NCBI RefSeq assembly: GCF_037908215.1
Contig: NZ_JBBLZC010000005.1
Span: 62,001-126,000 of the forward strand
Direction: 5' to 3'
Source of the DNA: Benzoatithermus flavus
GTDB taxonomy: Bacteria > Pseudomonadota > Alphaproteobacteria > Geminicoccales > Geminicoccaceae
Length of the DNA: 64,000 nt
Part shown: positions 35,652 through 45,175 of the stretch, one piece after another
How positions within the stretch are numbered: position 1 is the stretch's first letter
Layout: each line of letters begins with the position of its first letter
Program-made: the position numbers and the translations under genes
Notes under the pieces: model-generated
Told to the model about the DNA's origin: nothing
What the model saw: the letters and a program-made list of their open reading frames with translations, nothing else
Database searches by the model: none

Positions 35652-36689
35652 TCAGGGCGCCCGGCTGCCCACGAGGCGCCGGAGCCGGCGGAAGAAGGCC
35701 TGCCGCCGGCCGGGCTCGTCGACGAGAAGATAGAAGACGATCGCGACCAGAAAGACGATGCCCTGCACCGTCCGCACCCAGGCCCCCGTGAGGCCGGTCG
35801 CGACCAGCCCCGCCTCGATCATGCCGATGATGAAGCAGCCGAACACCGTGCCGAGCACGGTGGCGCGCCCGCCGAAGATCGAGGTGCCGCCGATGAGCAC
35901 GCTCGCGATCGCGGTCAGCAGATAGCCCTGGCCCTGGTTGCCGAAATAGTTCTTGTTCTCGAGGGTGAGGAAGAGGGCGGCGAGGGCGGCGAGGAAGCCC
36001 ATGAGCGCGAACAGGCGCACCTTCTCGGCCGCGACGTCGATGCCCACGACGCGCGCCACCTCGTTGCTGTCGCCGATGAACAGGAGATGCTCGCCGAAGC
36101 GGTGGCGGTTGAGGACGAACCAGATCAGGACGACGATCCCGGCGGTCCAGAACGCCTGCACCGAGACCGCGTTGACCCAGAAGGCGGGATCGTCGGTCAC
36201 GACCGTCCGGCCCACCAGCACTTGCCACACCGACGAATCCTCGATCCCGCGCAGCGCGTAAGATTTGCCGCCCGAGAGCACCGTCGCCATCCCGGCCCAC
36301 AAGAACTGGGTCGCGAGCGTGGCGATGAAGGAGGGCAGACCAATCACGGCGACGAGCAAGCCGTTGAGAAAGCCGATCAGGACGCCGCTCGCGAGGGCGA
36401 TCACGACGGCGAGCCAGCCCAGGCCGTATTCCTTGAACAGCACCGCGAACACGAAGCCCGAGAACGCGATCACCGAAGGGAAGGAAAGGTCGATCTCGCC
36501 GGCGGCGATGACGAGGGTGAGCCCCACCGCGAGCAGGATCAGAGGCGGCAGGGTCGAAAGGAAGGTCGTGTAGATGAAGGGTGCGAGGAACACCTGGGGG
36601 GCGGTCGCCATGAACAGCCCCAGGAGGAGCAGGAACACGACGATGATCGGCAGCGCTTCGAGCCGGGCGAGGGAAAAGGCTCGTCGCAT
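35652..36689 (-). CDS. Ribose-type sugar ABC transporter permease
   Basis: The 345-residue RbsC-like permease has LILLAVGLTLVIAAGEIDLSFPSVIAFSG (signature split here by position, about residues 50-78) and a terminal IGGTSIFGGRATVLGTVFG segment, with about ten hydrophobic helices. ATG 36689 is 5 bp after the stop of the upstream ATPase gene. It probably works with the adjoining ATPase(s) and binding protein. Confidence 0.92.
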   Translation of the reverse strand: MRRAFSLARLEALPIIVVFLLLLGLFMATAPQVFLAPFIYTTFLSTLPPLILLAVGLTLVIAAGEIDLSFPSVIAFSGFVFAVLFKEYGLGWLAVVIALASGVLIGFLNGLLVAVIGLPSFIATLATQFLWAGMATVLSGGKSYALRGIEDSSVWQVLVGRTVVTDDPAFWVNAVSVQAFWTAGIVVLIWFVLNRHRFGEHLLFIGDSNEVARVVGIDVAAEKVRLFALMGFLAALAALFLTLENKNYFGNQGQGYLLTAIASVLIGGTSIFGGRATVLGTVFGCFIIGMIEAGLVATGLTGAWVRTVQGIVFLVAIVFYLLVDEPGRRQAFFRRLRRLVGSRAP

Positions 36690-36694
36690 CGGGC

Positions 36695-37582
36695 TCACCG
36701 CGGCCGCTGGAGCGTGATGAGATACTCGGTGAGCTCGTGCACCGGCATCTCGGATGGCCTGACCTCGGCCACGATCTCGCCCCGGTCGAGGATCACGAGA
36801 CGATCGGCCACGGCATGAACGTGGGCGAGGTTGTGCTCGATGTAGACGCAAGCCCGCCCGCTCGCCTTGATCTGGCGGACGAAGTCGAGGACCTTTCTGA
36901 CCTCCTTCACCGCGAGCGCCACGGTCGGCTCGTCGAGTACGATGAGGTCGGCGTCGAAATGCATGGCGCGGCCGATGGCGATCCCCTGCCGCTCGCCGCC
37001 CGAGAGCTCCTTCACGGTCGAATCCGGCCCGATGCCGGCACCACGAAAGCCGATCGCCTTCAGGAGGATCTGGCCCGCGATCTCCTTCTCGCGCCTGACG
37101 TCGATGAAGCCCCAGCGGTTGGTGATCTGCCGGCCGACGAAGAAGTTGCGCCAGAGCGGCTGTTTCTCGCCTAAGGACCGGTCCTGGTAGACCGTCTCGA
37201 TCGCGAGCTCGTGCGCCATGCGGACCGAGTATTCGTCGAGATCGATGGCACGGTCGCGGATGTAGACCGTGCCCGAGGTGGGCTTGAGCACGCCCGTCAT
37301 GACCTTGATGAGGGTCGATTTGCCGGCGCCGTTGTCGCCGATCAGGCCCACGATCTCGTTGCGGCCGATGGCGAGATCGATGTCGCGCAAAGCCCTGACC
37401 GCGCCGAACTCCATGTTGACGCCTTCGAGGCGGACGATGTTCGCATAGTCCTGATCCGCTGGCCGCGGTCGCTCAGCCGTGGTCGGGCGCTGCGCCACCA
37501 AGGTCCGATCCACCCCGTAAGAGCGGCATGGCTCCCGGCCGGCTCGGGGCTCCGCCTCCCTGTTCCTCTCGTCCTCCGGCAC
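36695..37582 (-). CDS. Sugar ABC transporter ATP-binding protein, single domain
   Basis: A single nucleotide-binding domain with Walker A GDNGAGKST, Q-loop VYQD, signature LSGGERQG and Walker B LIVLDEPT. Ribose systems usually use a double-domain RbsA; here there are two separate half-size ATPases. The annotated start is GTG 37582 without a visible ribosome-binding site. The first 45 residues are polar and unlike the family, so the true start may be internal, near the VRLEGVNMEFG segment. Confidence 0.9.
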   Translation of the reverse strand: MPEDERNREAEPRAGREPCRSYGVDRTLVAQRPTTAERPRPADQDYANIVRLEGVNMEFGAVRALRDIDLAIGRNEIVGLIGDNGAGKSTLIKVMTGVLKPTSGTVYIRDRAIDLDEYSVRMAHELAIETVYQDRSLGEKQPLWRNFFVGRQITNRWGFIDVRREKEIAGQILLKAIGFRGAGIGPDSTVKELSGGERQGIAIGRAMHFDADLIVLDEPTVALAVKEVRKVLDFVRQIKASGRACVYIEHNLAHVHAVADRLVILDRGEIVAEVRPSEMPVHELTEYLITLQRPR

Positions 37583-37619
37583 GTCGACGAGACGCCAAGG
37601 GCCCCGGCCCTGTCAAGGC

Positions 37620-38371
<752 letters not shown>

Positions 38372-38375
<4 letters not shown>

Positions 38376-38511
38376 GGGGTCAGCGCCGGGGTGATGTCGG
38401 TGAGCGTGAAGTCGTTGCCCTTGAAGAGAAGCGGCTCGTTCAGGCTCCTCGCCAGGGCATAGCTGAAGCAGTCGCCGAAATTGAGGCCGGCGGGATGACG
38501 GCCACGGCCAT
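38372..38511 (-). pseudogene. VapC toxin remnant (C-terminal PIN-domain fragment)
   Basis: One frame encodes GRGRHPAGLNFGDCFSYALA, then LLFKGNDFTLTDI, the characteristic C-terminal third of VapC PIN-domain toxins with the conserved NFGDC acidic motif. The N-terminal two thirds, including the first catalytic Asp, are missing. The natural vapC start expected at the vapB stop (TGATG, 38513-38509) remains but is out of frame with the remnant. An internal deletion with frameshift is the simplest explanation. The toxin should be inactive. Confidence 0.75.
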
Positions 38512-38777
38512 CAGGTCGGAAGCCCGTGCTCGTCGTAGCCCAAGATCCCGTCGGGGCTGCGGGGATCGATCACGGGCAGGGAGCGGTATTCGTTGACATA
38601 GGCCCGAATGCGCCGACGGCGTTCCTCGATCTCCTCGGGCGAGAGCTCGCGGGTGCGTACCAAGCGCTCGCGTAAGGCTTGCTCGACAGCGTGGACGACC
38701 GTCTCGCCGGTCCGGGCGGCGAGACGCCGCGCCAGCTCGTCCACCTCAGGATCGTCGATGGCGGGCATGACCGTCAT
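38511..38777 (-). CDS. VapB-type antitoxin, orphan
   Basis: The 88-residue protein fits the VapB/Rv0623-like PSK antitoxin family: an N-terminal ribbon-helix-helix part (IDDPEVDELARRLAARTGET) and a C-terminal toxin-binding tail ending PDGILGYDEHGLPT. ATG 38777 has GGAG upstream; 38768 is an alternative. Its cognate VapC is deleted, so it may persist only as an autoregulator of the downstream sugar-transport genes. It follows the SDR gene by 53 bp. Confidence 0.85.
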   Translation of the reverse strand: MTVMPAIDDPEVDELARRLAARTGETVVHAVEQALRERLVRTRELSPEEIEERRRRIRAYVNEYRSLPVIDPRSPDGILGYDEHGLPT

Positions 38778-38830
38778 GAACTCCGTCCGGATGCTGCAGG
38801 CGAAATGATAGGTGCTGGCTTCCGATACCG

Positions 38831-39583
38831 CTAGCTCCGGCTCTCGGGCAGGATCTGCCCGCCGTCGACGACGATCGTGGTTCCCGTGACGTAGGCCGCC
38901 TCGTCGGAAGCGAGGAACAGGACGGCGTTGGCGACGTCCCGCGGCATGCCGAGCCGGCCCAGCGGCACCGAGCGCTCCATCGCGGCGATGAAGTCGGGCG
39001 AGCGTTCGGCGTGCATCCCCTCGGTCAGGATGTTGCCGGGCTCGACACCGTTGACGGTGACGTCGAACGGTGCCGCTTCCAGCGCCGCCGCCCGGATCAG
39101 CCCGTTGATCCCGGCCTTGCTCGCCGCATAGTGCGCATGGCCGGGCGGCACCACCCTGGGGCCGGTGATCGAGGAGGTGAGCACGATCCGCCCGTAGCGC
39201 TGCGTCCGCATCGGCACCAGCGCCGCCTGCACCGCGAGGAAGCAGCCGCGCAGATTGACCGCGAGCACCCGGTCCCACTCCTCGATCGGGATCGCTTCCA
39301 GCATCGTCTCGGGAAAGATGCCGGCGTTCTGCACCAGGACGTCGAGCCGACCGTAGAGGTCCAGCGCCCGTTGTACCAGCCTCTCCACGTCGGCCTTCTC
39401 GGCCACGTCGCAGGGCGCCATCGCCGCCCCGAGCTCGTTCGCCGTCCGGGCCAGAAGCTCGGCGTCGCGATCGCCCAGGACCAGCAGCGCCCCTTCTTCC
39501 TCGAACCGCTCGGCGATGGCCCGGCCGATGCCGCGTCCCGCGCCGATCACCACCGCCACCCTGCCTTCCAGCCGTCCCGCCAT
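38831..39583 (-). CDS. Short-chain dehydrogenase/reductase
   Basis: The 250-residue classical SDR has the cofactor motif GAGRGIG (14-20), NAG (86-88), catalytic Ser138, Tyr152 and Lys156 (YAASK). Asp38 after the second strand suggests NAD preference. It reduces or oxidises an unknown alcohol or ketone, perhaps in the same pathway as the PLP lyase-like gene 11 bp upstream. ATG 39583 has GAGGAG upstream and is preferred over 39598. Confidence 0.92.
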   Translation of the reverse strand: MAGRLEGRVAVVIGAGRGIGRAIAERFEEEGALLVLGDRDAELLARTANELGAAMAPCDVAEKADVERLVQRALDLYGRLDVLVQNAGIFPETMLEAIPIEEWDRVLAVNLRGCFLAVQAALVPMRTQRYGRIVLTSSITGPRVVPPGHAHYAASKAGINGLIRAAALEAAPFDVTVNGVEPGNILTEGMHAERSPDFIAAMERSVPLGRLGMPRDVANAVLFLASDEAAYVTGTTIVVDGGQILPESRS

Positions 39584-39594
39584 GCCTCGTCTCC

Positions 39595-40800
39595 TCACGC
39601 CGGGTCCGGCCAGGCGAGCAGCCGCCAGTGCGCCCGCTCGCGGAGATCTTCCAGCGTCGGCGAAGGCCGGCCGCGGATCGATTCCAGCGTGCGAGCGATG
39701 GTCTCGGCCACGATCGGGGCTTCCTCGGGATGGAGATTGCAGGGATCGAGATAGAAATGCCCGTGCTCGACCTCGTGGTCGCGCACGATCACCGGCGGCT
39801 CGCCGGCGGCGAGCGCTGCGGCCAGCGCCCAGGCCGTGGTTCCGGCCGCTTCCGGCACCACCTCGACCTTCAGCCGCTCGAGCGGATTCTGCGTCGGATC
39901 CGGCACGACCGAAACCCGTAAGCCCGGCAATGCGCCGAGGCGCTCTTGCCAGAGCGCGAGATGGCTCCGCTCGAGTGCCCGGACGGCGGCATGGTCGCGC
40001 CTCTCCCAGGCCTCGAGCGCTGCCATGGCCCCGACGATCCCCTCCTTGCCGACCTTCATCCCTCGGCCGATGCCGAAGTTCTGCAGGTATGCGGCGCGCA
40101 CGAGATCCTTCCGCCCGGCGACGATGCCGGCGGTAGGGCCGCCCAGGAACTTGTGCGCGCTGTAGATCGCGAGATCCGCCCCGGCGGCGAGGAAGCCCTT
40201 CAGATCATATTCCGAAGCCGCATCGACGACGACGGGGACTCCCTTCTCCCGGCACACGCGGCAGAACACCGGCAATGGGATCTGGCCGTAGCCCACCGCA
40301 TGGTGCGAGACGACGTAGACCGCCGCCGCCGTGCGCGGGCCGATTGCCCCTTCGAGATGGTAGGGGCGGGCATGGGTCGCCGTGCCGACCGGAACCACCT
40401 TCGCACCGGCGAGCCGGATCGCCTGCTCCACGGGCGCACCGTAATGGACCATGTGCCCCATCTGGATCACGACCTCGTCCCGCTCCAGCCCGTCCGTGTC
40501 GGGCAGGCGCTCGATCCGGGCGAGGTCGGCGCCCGTGAGACAGCCCGCGACCGCGACACTGATCCCGGCCGAGGCCGAGGCCGTGATCGTGCCGGCCTCC
40601 GCACCCGTGGCCGCGGCGATGACGGCGCTGGCCTTGCGGTGCAGATCGCCGATCTCGACGAACTCGGTCAGGATGCGGCCGATCCGCTCCACGGCCTCCG
40701 GCACCACGATCGAGGCGCCGAGCGAGGTCATGGTGCCCGAGACGTTGATGACGCGGCGCAGGCCCAGCTCGGGGCGGATGTCGGGGCGGTTCGAGAGCAT
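39595..40800 (-). CDS. SelA-like PLP-dependent lyase (D-glucosaminate-6-phosphate ammonia-lyase type)
   Basis: The 401-residue fold-type I PLP enzyme resembles the SelA/DgaE-like group. The cofactor aspartate is probably Asp193 (VVDAASEYDL) and the Schiff-base lysine Lys217 (YSAHKFLGG). Bacterial SelA-like proteins outside selenium pathways include ammonia-lyases and racemases acting on amino sugars or amino acids, so the SelA name alone should not be transferred. It lies between an amino-acid ABC transporter and an SDR gene, which suggests catabolism of the imported amine. No selD or tRNA-Sec was seen. Confidence 0.87.
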   Translation of the reverse strand: MLSNRPDIRPELGLRRVINVSGTMTSLGASIVVPEAVERIGRILTEFVEIGDLHRKASAVIAAATGAEAGTITASASAGISVAVAGCLTGADLARIERLPDTDGLERDEVVIQMGHMVHYGAPVEQAIRLAGAKVVPVGTATHARPYHLEGAIGPRTAAAVYVVSHHAVGYGQIPLPVFCRVCREKGVPVVVDAASEYDLKGFLAAGADLAIYSAHKFLGGPTAGIVAGRKDLVRAAYLQNFGIGRGMKVGKEGIVGAMAALEAWERRDHAAVRALERSHLALWQERLGALPGLRVSVVPDPTQNPLERLKVEVVPEAAGTTAWALAAALAAGEPPVIVRDHEVEHGHFYLDPCNLHPEEAPIVAETIARTLESIRGRPSPTLEDLRERAHWRLLAWPDPA

Positions 40801-40817
40801 CGGCGGTTCCAGAGCGT

Positions 40818-41636
40818 TCAGTCGGTGGGGATCGGGCCGCGGCCGAGCCGTGCCTGATCGAAGCGGGCGAGGAAGGTCCTGAGGCGGTCGCTCTCCGGCC
40901 GGTCGAAGATCTTGGACGGCGGGCCCGCCGCCGTGATCCGGCCGCCGTCCATGAACACCACGCGGTCGCTGACCTCGCGGGCGAAGCTCATCTCGTGGGT
41001 CACGACCAGCATGGTCATGCCCTCGTCCGCGAGCTCGTGCACCACGGCCAGGACCTCGCCCACGAGCTCAGGGTCGAGGGCCGAGGTGATCTCGTCGAGC
41101 AGCAGCAGCATGGGCTCCATGGCGACGGCGCGCGCGATCCCGACTCGCTGCTGCTGCCCGCCCGAGAGCTGGGCGGGCAGGCTGTCCAGCTTGTGGCCGA
41201 GCCCGACGCGCCCCAGCCAGTGCTCGGCGATCCGCCGCGCCTCGGCCTTGGGCTTCTTCCTCACCTTGACCAGCCCCAGCATCACGTTCTGCAAGGTCGT
41301 GAGGTGCGGGAACAGGTAGAACATCTGGAAGACCATGCCGGTCTTGGCGCGGATCGGAGCCAGCTCCCGCTCGCTGCGCCGGACCCGGCCCGGCCCCTCG
41401 CTCGCACGGTAGCCGACCTCGACCCCATCGAGCCGGATGCTGCCCTCGTCATAAAGCTCGAGCAGGTTGATGCAGCGAAGGAGGGTGGTCTTGCCGCTGC
41501 CGGAAGGGCCGATGATGGTGACGACCTCGCCCGCGCGCACCTCGAGATCGACCCCCTGCAGCACGCGGTTCGTGCCGAATGATTTGCCGAGCCCCCGGAT
41601 CTCGACCACCGGCCTCCCGTCGGCATCAGGGCGCAT
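40818..41636 (-). CDS. Polar amino-acid ABC transporter ATP-binding protein
   Basis: The 272-residue ATPase has Walker A GPSGSGKTT (43-51), a Q-loop region VFQMFYLFPHLT, signature LSGGQQQR and Walker B LLLLDEITSALDP. The Q-loop segment has Met where most relatives have Gln (VFQQFNLF), a conservative departure. It is GlnQ/HisP-like and belongs with the two permeases and the binding protein just upstream. The PLP lyase gene follows 17 bp later. Confidence 0.93.
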   Translation of the reverse strand: MRPDADGRPVVEIRGLGKSFGTNRVLQGVDLEVRAGEVVTIIGPSGSGKTTLLRCINLLELYDEGSIRLDGVEVGYRASEGPGRVRRSERELAPIRAKTGMVFQMFYLFPHLTTLQNVMLGLVKVRKKPKAEARRIAEHWLGRVGLGHKLDSLPAQLSGGQQQRVGIARAVAMEPMLLLLDEITSALDPELVGEVLAVVHELADEGMTMLVVTHEMSFAREVSDRVVFMDGGRITAAGPPSKIFDRPESDRLRTFLARFDQARLGRGPIPTD

Positions 41637-41644
41637 CGGAACCT

Positions 41645-42292
41645 CTACTCCCGCACGTAAGAAAAGCGCGCCTCGAGCCGCCGCGACAGGCTCGAGAGGC
41701 TGAAGTTGATCGCGAAATAGATCAGCGCCCCTACGATGTAGAGCGGCATGGGCTCGTAGACCCGGCCGATCACCTGCTGGATCGCGAGCATCAGATCGAC
41801 CACGCCTACGAGCGAGACGAGAGCACTGCCCTTGACCGCATCGGTCACGCTGTTGATCCAGGGCGGCAGGAAGCGGCGGATGGCCTGCGGGAAGATGATG
41901 TAGAGGAGCCGCTGGCCGAAGCCGAGCCCGATCGCCTTGCCCGCCTCCATCTGGCCGTGGTGGATCGACTGGATGGCGCCGCGCACGGTCTCGATCACCT
42001 GCGCGGTCGTGAACGCGGTGAGCGCTGCGACCGCGGCCGTCAGGTTCCCGAGATTCACCTTGAGCGCCGGCAGCCCGTAATAAACCGCGAAGATCAGGAC
42101 CAAGACCGGGATGCCGCGGACGAAGTCGCTGTAGCCACGCACGAGAAGCCGTAAAGGTAGAGGCCCGTAGACCAGCACGACACCCAAGGTCAAGCCGAAG
42201 ACGAGCGAGAGCGTCACCACGAGGGCCGAGACCTCGAGCGTCACGAGGAGTCCCTTGGTGAGGAACGGCAGGGACTGAAGGGCCAGGTCCAT
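41645..42292 (-). CDS. Polar amino-acid ABC transporter permease
   Basis: A 215-residue HisM/GlnP-type permease with about five helices. The EAA-type loop is QMEAGKAIGLGFGQRLLYII near residues 113-132, followed by FPQAIRRFLPP. Four bases separate it from the upstream permease, and the ATPase gene follows 8 bp later. The binding-protein ligand defines specificity, which I cannot assign. Confidence 0.92.
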   Translation of the reverse strand: MDLALQSLPFLTKGLLVTLEVSALVVTLSLVFGLTLGVVLVYGPLPLRLLVRGYSDFVRGIPVLVLIFAVYYGLPALKVNLGNLTAAVAALTAFTTAQVIETVRGAIQSIHHGQMEAGKAIGLGFGQRLLYIIFPQAIRRFLPPWINSVTDAVKGSALVSLVGVVDLMLAIQQVIGRVYEPMPLYIVGALIYFAINFSLSSLSRRLEARFSYVRE

Positions 42293-42295
42293 TAT

Positions 42296-42967
42296 TCAGC
42301 GCAGCTTCGTGATCGCGTAGCGGCGCTCGAGCTGCCGCAGGCAGAACAGGATGAGATAGCCCGTCACGAGGTACATCGGTGTCACCACGGCATAGACCTC
42401 GACGAAGCGGAAGGTGTTGAAGTTGATCCACTGCGCACCGTAGGTCAGCTCCGGCACGGCGATGACGCTCGCGATCGAGGTATCCTTGAACAGCGAGACG
42501 AAGCTGTTGCCGAGCGCCGGAAGGGATATGCGGAACATGGTCGGCAGGCGGACATGGACGAGCCGCTGGAAAGGTGTGAGCCCGATCGCCTTTCCGGCCT
42601 CGATCAGCCCCTTCGGCACGGCATCGAGCCCGGCCCGGAACACCTCGACGAGATAGGCCCCGGCATAGACCGAGAGCGTGATGATGAAGGATTCGGTCGG
42701 CCCGTACTTGAACCCGCCCACACTCGGGATGCCGTAGAACACCAGATAGACGAGCAGGATGAGCGGCACGTTCCTGATGAACTCGACATAGGCCGTCACC
42801 AGCGGCCGCAGGCGCTTCGGCCCGTCGACGTGGAGCAGGGCACCCAAGAGCCCGATCACCATGCCGATGGCGATGCACAAGGCCGCGAGCTCGAGGCTCA
42901 GCACGAGCCCCCAGCCCAGCCGGCCGAAGTGCCGCCAGACCAGGTTGAAGTTGAAATGATAGGTCAT
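42296..42967 (-). CDS. Polar amino-acid ABC transporter permease
   Basis: The 223-residue paralogue of the neighbouring permease has an EAA loop GLIEAGKAIGLTPFQRLVHV and a RNVPLILLVYLVFYGIPSV segment. It probably forms a heterodimeric channel with it. A stable hairpin lies in the 66-bp gap after the binding-protein gene. Confidence 0.92.
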   Translation of the reverse strand: MTYHFNFNLVWRHFGRLGWGLVLSLELAALCIAIGMVIGLLGALLHVDGPKRLRPLVTAYVEFIRNVPLILLVYLVFYGIPSVGGFKYGPTESFIITLSVYAGAYLVEVFRAGLDAVPKGLIEAGKAIGLTPFQRLVHVRLPTMFRISLPALGNSFVSLFKDTSIASVIAVPELTYGAQWINFNTFRFVEVYAVVTPMYLVTGYLILFCLRQLERRYAITKLR

Positions 42968-42989
42968 CCGCGCGTCGGGGCAGAGGACT

Positions 42990-43020
42990 TTCCCGCCCCG
43001 AAGGCGCCGGGGCGGGAAAG
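42990..43020 (-). promoter_or_regulatory. Intercistronic stem-loop after the binding-protein gene
   Basis: Perfect 12-bp arms TTTCCCGCCCCG (42990-43001) and CGGGGCGGGAAA (43009-43020) enclose a 7-nt loop between the binding-protein stop and the first permease start. Such hairpins in ABC operons commonly protect the upstream mRNA or cut read-through, giving more binding protein than membrane components. Confidence 0.6.
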
Positions 43021-43033
43021 CCGTATCGGGAGG

Positions 43034-43921
43034 TCAGAACGGCGGCAGGCCCGGCTCGCGCACGGGCGGCTTCAGGCCGAAGAAGTCTTGAATCGCCTGG
43101 TCGAAGATGGCGTTCTGATGCCCGAACATCGCCACGTCCCAGGTGGTGTTGACGAACTCGAGCCAGTCCGGATCGCCTCGCCGGACGGCAGCGCTGTAGA
43201 GCATGCTGTACCAGCGCTTGCCGGAATCCGCATACTTGTCGGGCTGGCGCTTGGTGAGCCACCACACGGTCGAGAGATCGACCGCCGCCGCATCGACCCG
43301 CCCGGCCTCGAGGGCCTGGATCACGTTGGCCTGCGTATCGATCTGCAGCACCTGTGCTTGCGGCAGCACCGCATGGACCGACTGCTCGGCATCAACGTTC
43401 TGCAGGATCGAAACCTTGGTGTTGCTTCCGCCCTTCTCGAGCGCCTCGAACTTCTCGGTCGGGCTTCCCGGCTTGGTCAGAAGCGCGATACCCTCGATGT
43501 AGTAGGGCCGTGTGAACGCCACCTGCTGCGCCCGCTGCGGGGTCACGGTCATGAACTGGATCGTGATGTCGACCTTGCCGGTGGCGATGTTGGGGATGCG
43601 CGCGGCCGGGTCCTGGCGCACGAACTCGATCTTCGTGTCGTCGTCGAACAGGCCCTTGGCGAGGATGCGGGCCATGGCGATGTCCATGCCCGTGAGGTTG
43701 CCCTTTTCGTCCTCGAAGTGCCAGGGCGCGTTGGTCGACCCGGTTCCGACGATCAGGTGCCCGCGGTCGAGCACCGTTCTGAGCAGGCTCTCCTCCGCCG
43801 CCTGCGCGTAAGCGCGCTCCGCATCCAACGCCACCGCCGCTGCGGCCGCCGCCACGCCGCCGGCGAGGCCCATTCCACCGGCGCTCAAGAACGACCGCCG
43901 GCTCGGCACGATCTCCCTCAT
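43034..43921 (-). CDS. Amino-acid ABC transporter substrate-binding protein
   Basis: The 295-residue type-2 periplasmic binding protein carries a Tat-like signal (SRRSFLSAGGMGLAGG), then GHLIVGTGSTNAPWHFEDEKG, GMDIAMARILAKG and VDITIQFMTVTPQRAQQVAF, which are hallmarks of the SBP_bac_3 amino-acid family. GGGGAGG precedes ATG 43921. It is the first gene of a four-gene transporter operon and a good candidate for the specificity determinant of the downstream PLP lyase/SDR pathway. Confidence 0.93.
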   Translation of the reverse strand: MREIVPSRRSFLSAGGMGLAGGVAAAAAAVALDAERAYAQAAEESLLRTVLDRGHLIVGTGSTNAPWHFEDEKGNLTGMDIAMARILAKGLFDDDTKIEFVRQDPAARIPNIATGKVDITIQFMTVTPQRAQQVAFTRPYYIEGIALLTKPGSPTEKFEALEKGGSNTKVSILQNVDAEQSVHAVLPQAQVLQIDTQANVIQALEAGRVDAAAVDLSTVWWLTKRQPDKYADSGKRWYSMLYSAAVRRGDPDWLEFVNTTWDVAMFGHQNAIFDQAIQDFFGLKPPVREPGLPPF

Positions 43922-44001
43922 CCGCCAGCCTCCCCGTTTTTGTTCTGGCACCGGCATCTTGCCGCAACGGCCGGTGGGCGCAAGGGAACGCTTTTCCGCG
44001 T

Positions 44002-45117
44002 TCAATACCCCCAGACATCCCGCGCGATCTCGACACAGCGCGCGAGCTTGCGCCACTGGTCCTCCTCGCCGAGCTCGTTGCCGTGCGCGGTCGAGGAGAA
44101 GCCGCACTGGTGGCTGAGCGCGCACTGCTCGAGCGGCACGTAGCGCGCCGCCTCCTCGATCCGGCGCTTGACGGCATCGGCGTCCTCGACCTCGGGCCGC
44201 TTCGAGCTCATGAGCCCGAGCACCACCGTCTTGTCCTTGGGCATGAAGCGGAGCGGCGCGAAGTCGCCCGAACGCTCGTCGTCATATTCGAGGAAGAAGC
44301 CGTCGATCCTCATCTCGTTGAACAGGATCTCGGCCACGGGCTCGTAGCCGCCCTGTGCTACCCAGGCGCTCTTGAAGTTGCCGCGGCAGAGATGAACCGC
44401 GATCGTCATGTCCTGCGGCCGGTCGCGGATCGCGTCGTTGACGAGCCGGCAATAGAGCCGGGTGAGATCATCCGGGTCGTCGCCCCGCTCACGCGTGCTC
44501 TCGCGGATCGCGGGATCGCACAGGTAAGCGAGGTTGGTGTCGTCCATCTGCAGGTAGCGGCAGCCGCGCGCCGCGAGATCCTTGATCTCCTCGCGATAGG
44601 CGGCGGTGAGATCCTCGAAGAACGCCTCGAGATCGGGATAGATCGCCTCGCTGATCGCCTGCCGCCCGCCCCGGAAATGCAGCATCGAGGGTGCCGGGAT
44701 CGTGACCTTGGGGGTGCGGGTCACGACCGACTTCAGGAAGTCGAAATCCCGGCCCTGGATCGGCTTCGTATGCCGGATGCGGCCCTCGACATGCATCACG
44801 GGCGGACGGAAGCCGACCTCGGTGCCGTCGTCCTTCCTGAACTTCGCCGCGAACTCGCCGTAGGTGACCGTCACACCTTCGAGCTGCTCGAGGAAGTCGA
44901 CGTGGAAATAGGTGCGGCGGAACTCGCCGTCGGTGATGCCCCTGAGGCCCACCTCTTCCTGCTTCTTCACCACCTCCCTGATGCAGTCGTCCTCGACCGC
45001 CCGCAGCGCTGCGGCGTCGATCTCCTGCCGCGCGAAGCGGTCGCGCGCCTCGCGCAGCCGCTGCGGCCGGAGAAAGCTGCCGACATGGTCGGCGCGGAAA
45101 GGAGGCTCGCGGGTCAT
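44002..45117 (-). CDS. MetE C-terminal-domain-like methyltransferase family protein
   Basis: The 371-residue protein resembles cobalamin-independent methionine synthase catalytic domains (YxjG/YxjH type). Zn-ligand candidates are His and Cys in VHLCRGNF, Glu in FFLEYDDE and Cys in HQCGFSS. The N-terminal ADHVGSFLRP and LRGITDGEFRRTYF motifs are family hallmarks. Single-domain members may use substrates other than methyl-folate, so methionine synthesis is not assured. It is in line with but 80 bp upstream of the amino-acid transporter. Confidence 0.88.
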   Translation of the reverse strand: MTREPPFRADHVGSFLRPQRLREARDRFARQEIDAAALRAVEDDCIREVVKKQEEVGLRGITDGEFRRTYFHVDFLEQLEGVTVTYGEFAAKFRKDDGTEVGFRPPVMHVEGRIRHTKPIQGRDFDFLKSVVTRTPKVTIPAPSMLHFRGGRQAISEAIYPDLEAFFEDLTAAYREEIKDLAARGCRYLQMDDTNLAYLCDPAIRESTRERGDDPDDLTRLYCRLVNDAIRDRPQDMTIAVHLCRGNFKSAWVAQGGYEPVAEILFNEMRIDGFFLEYDDERSGDFAPLRFMPKDKTVVLGLMSSKRPEVEDADAVKRRIEEAARYVPLEQCALSHQCGFSSTAHGNELGEEDQWRKLARCVEIARDVWGY

Positions 45118-45175
45118 GATAGGCTCTCCTCGGCTGCGATTAAGGCTCCCGTGTCACCACCACTGCCCGCGCGGA

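Noticed and set aside
39595..40800. Genuine selenocysteine synthase (SelA)
   Set aside because: No selB, selD or tRNA-Sec lies nearby, and the neighbours are an amino-acid transporter and an SDR, typical for SelA-like lyases.
42554..44143. 529-codon plus-strand frame
   Set aside because: Antisense to a permease and an amino-acid-binding protein with clear family motifs; no start signal.
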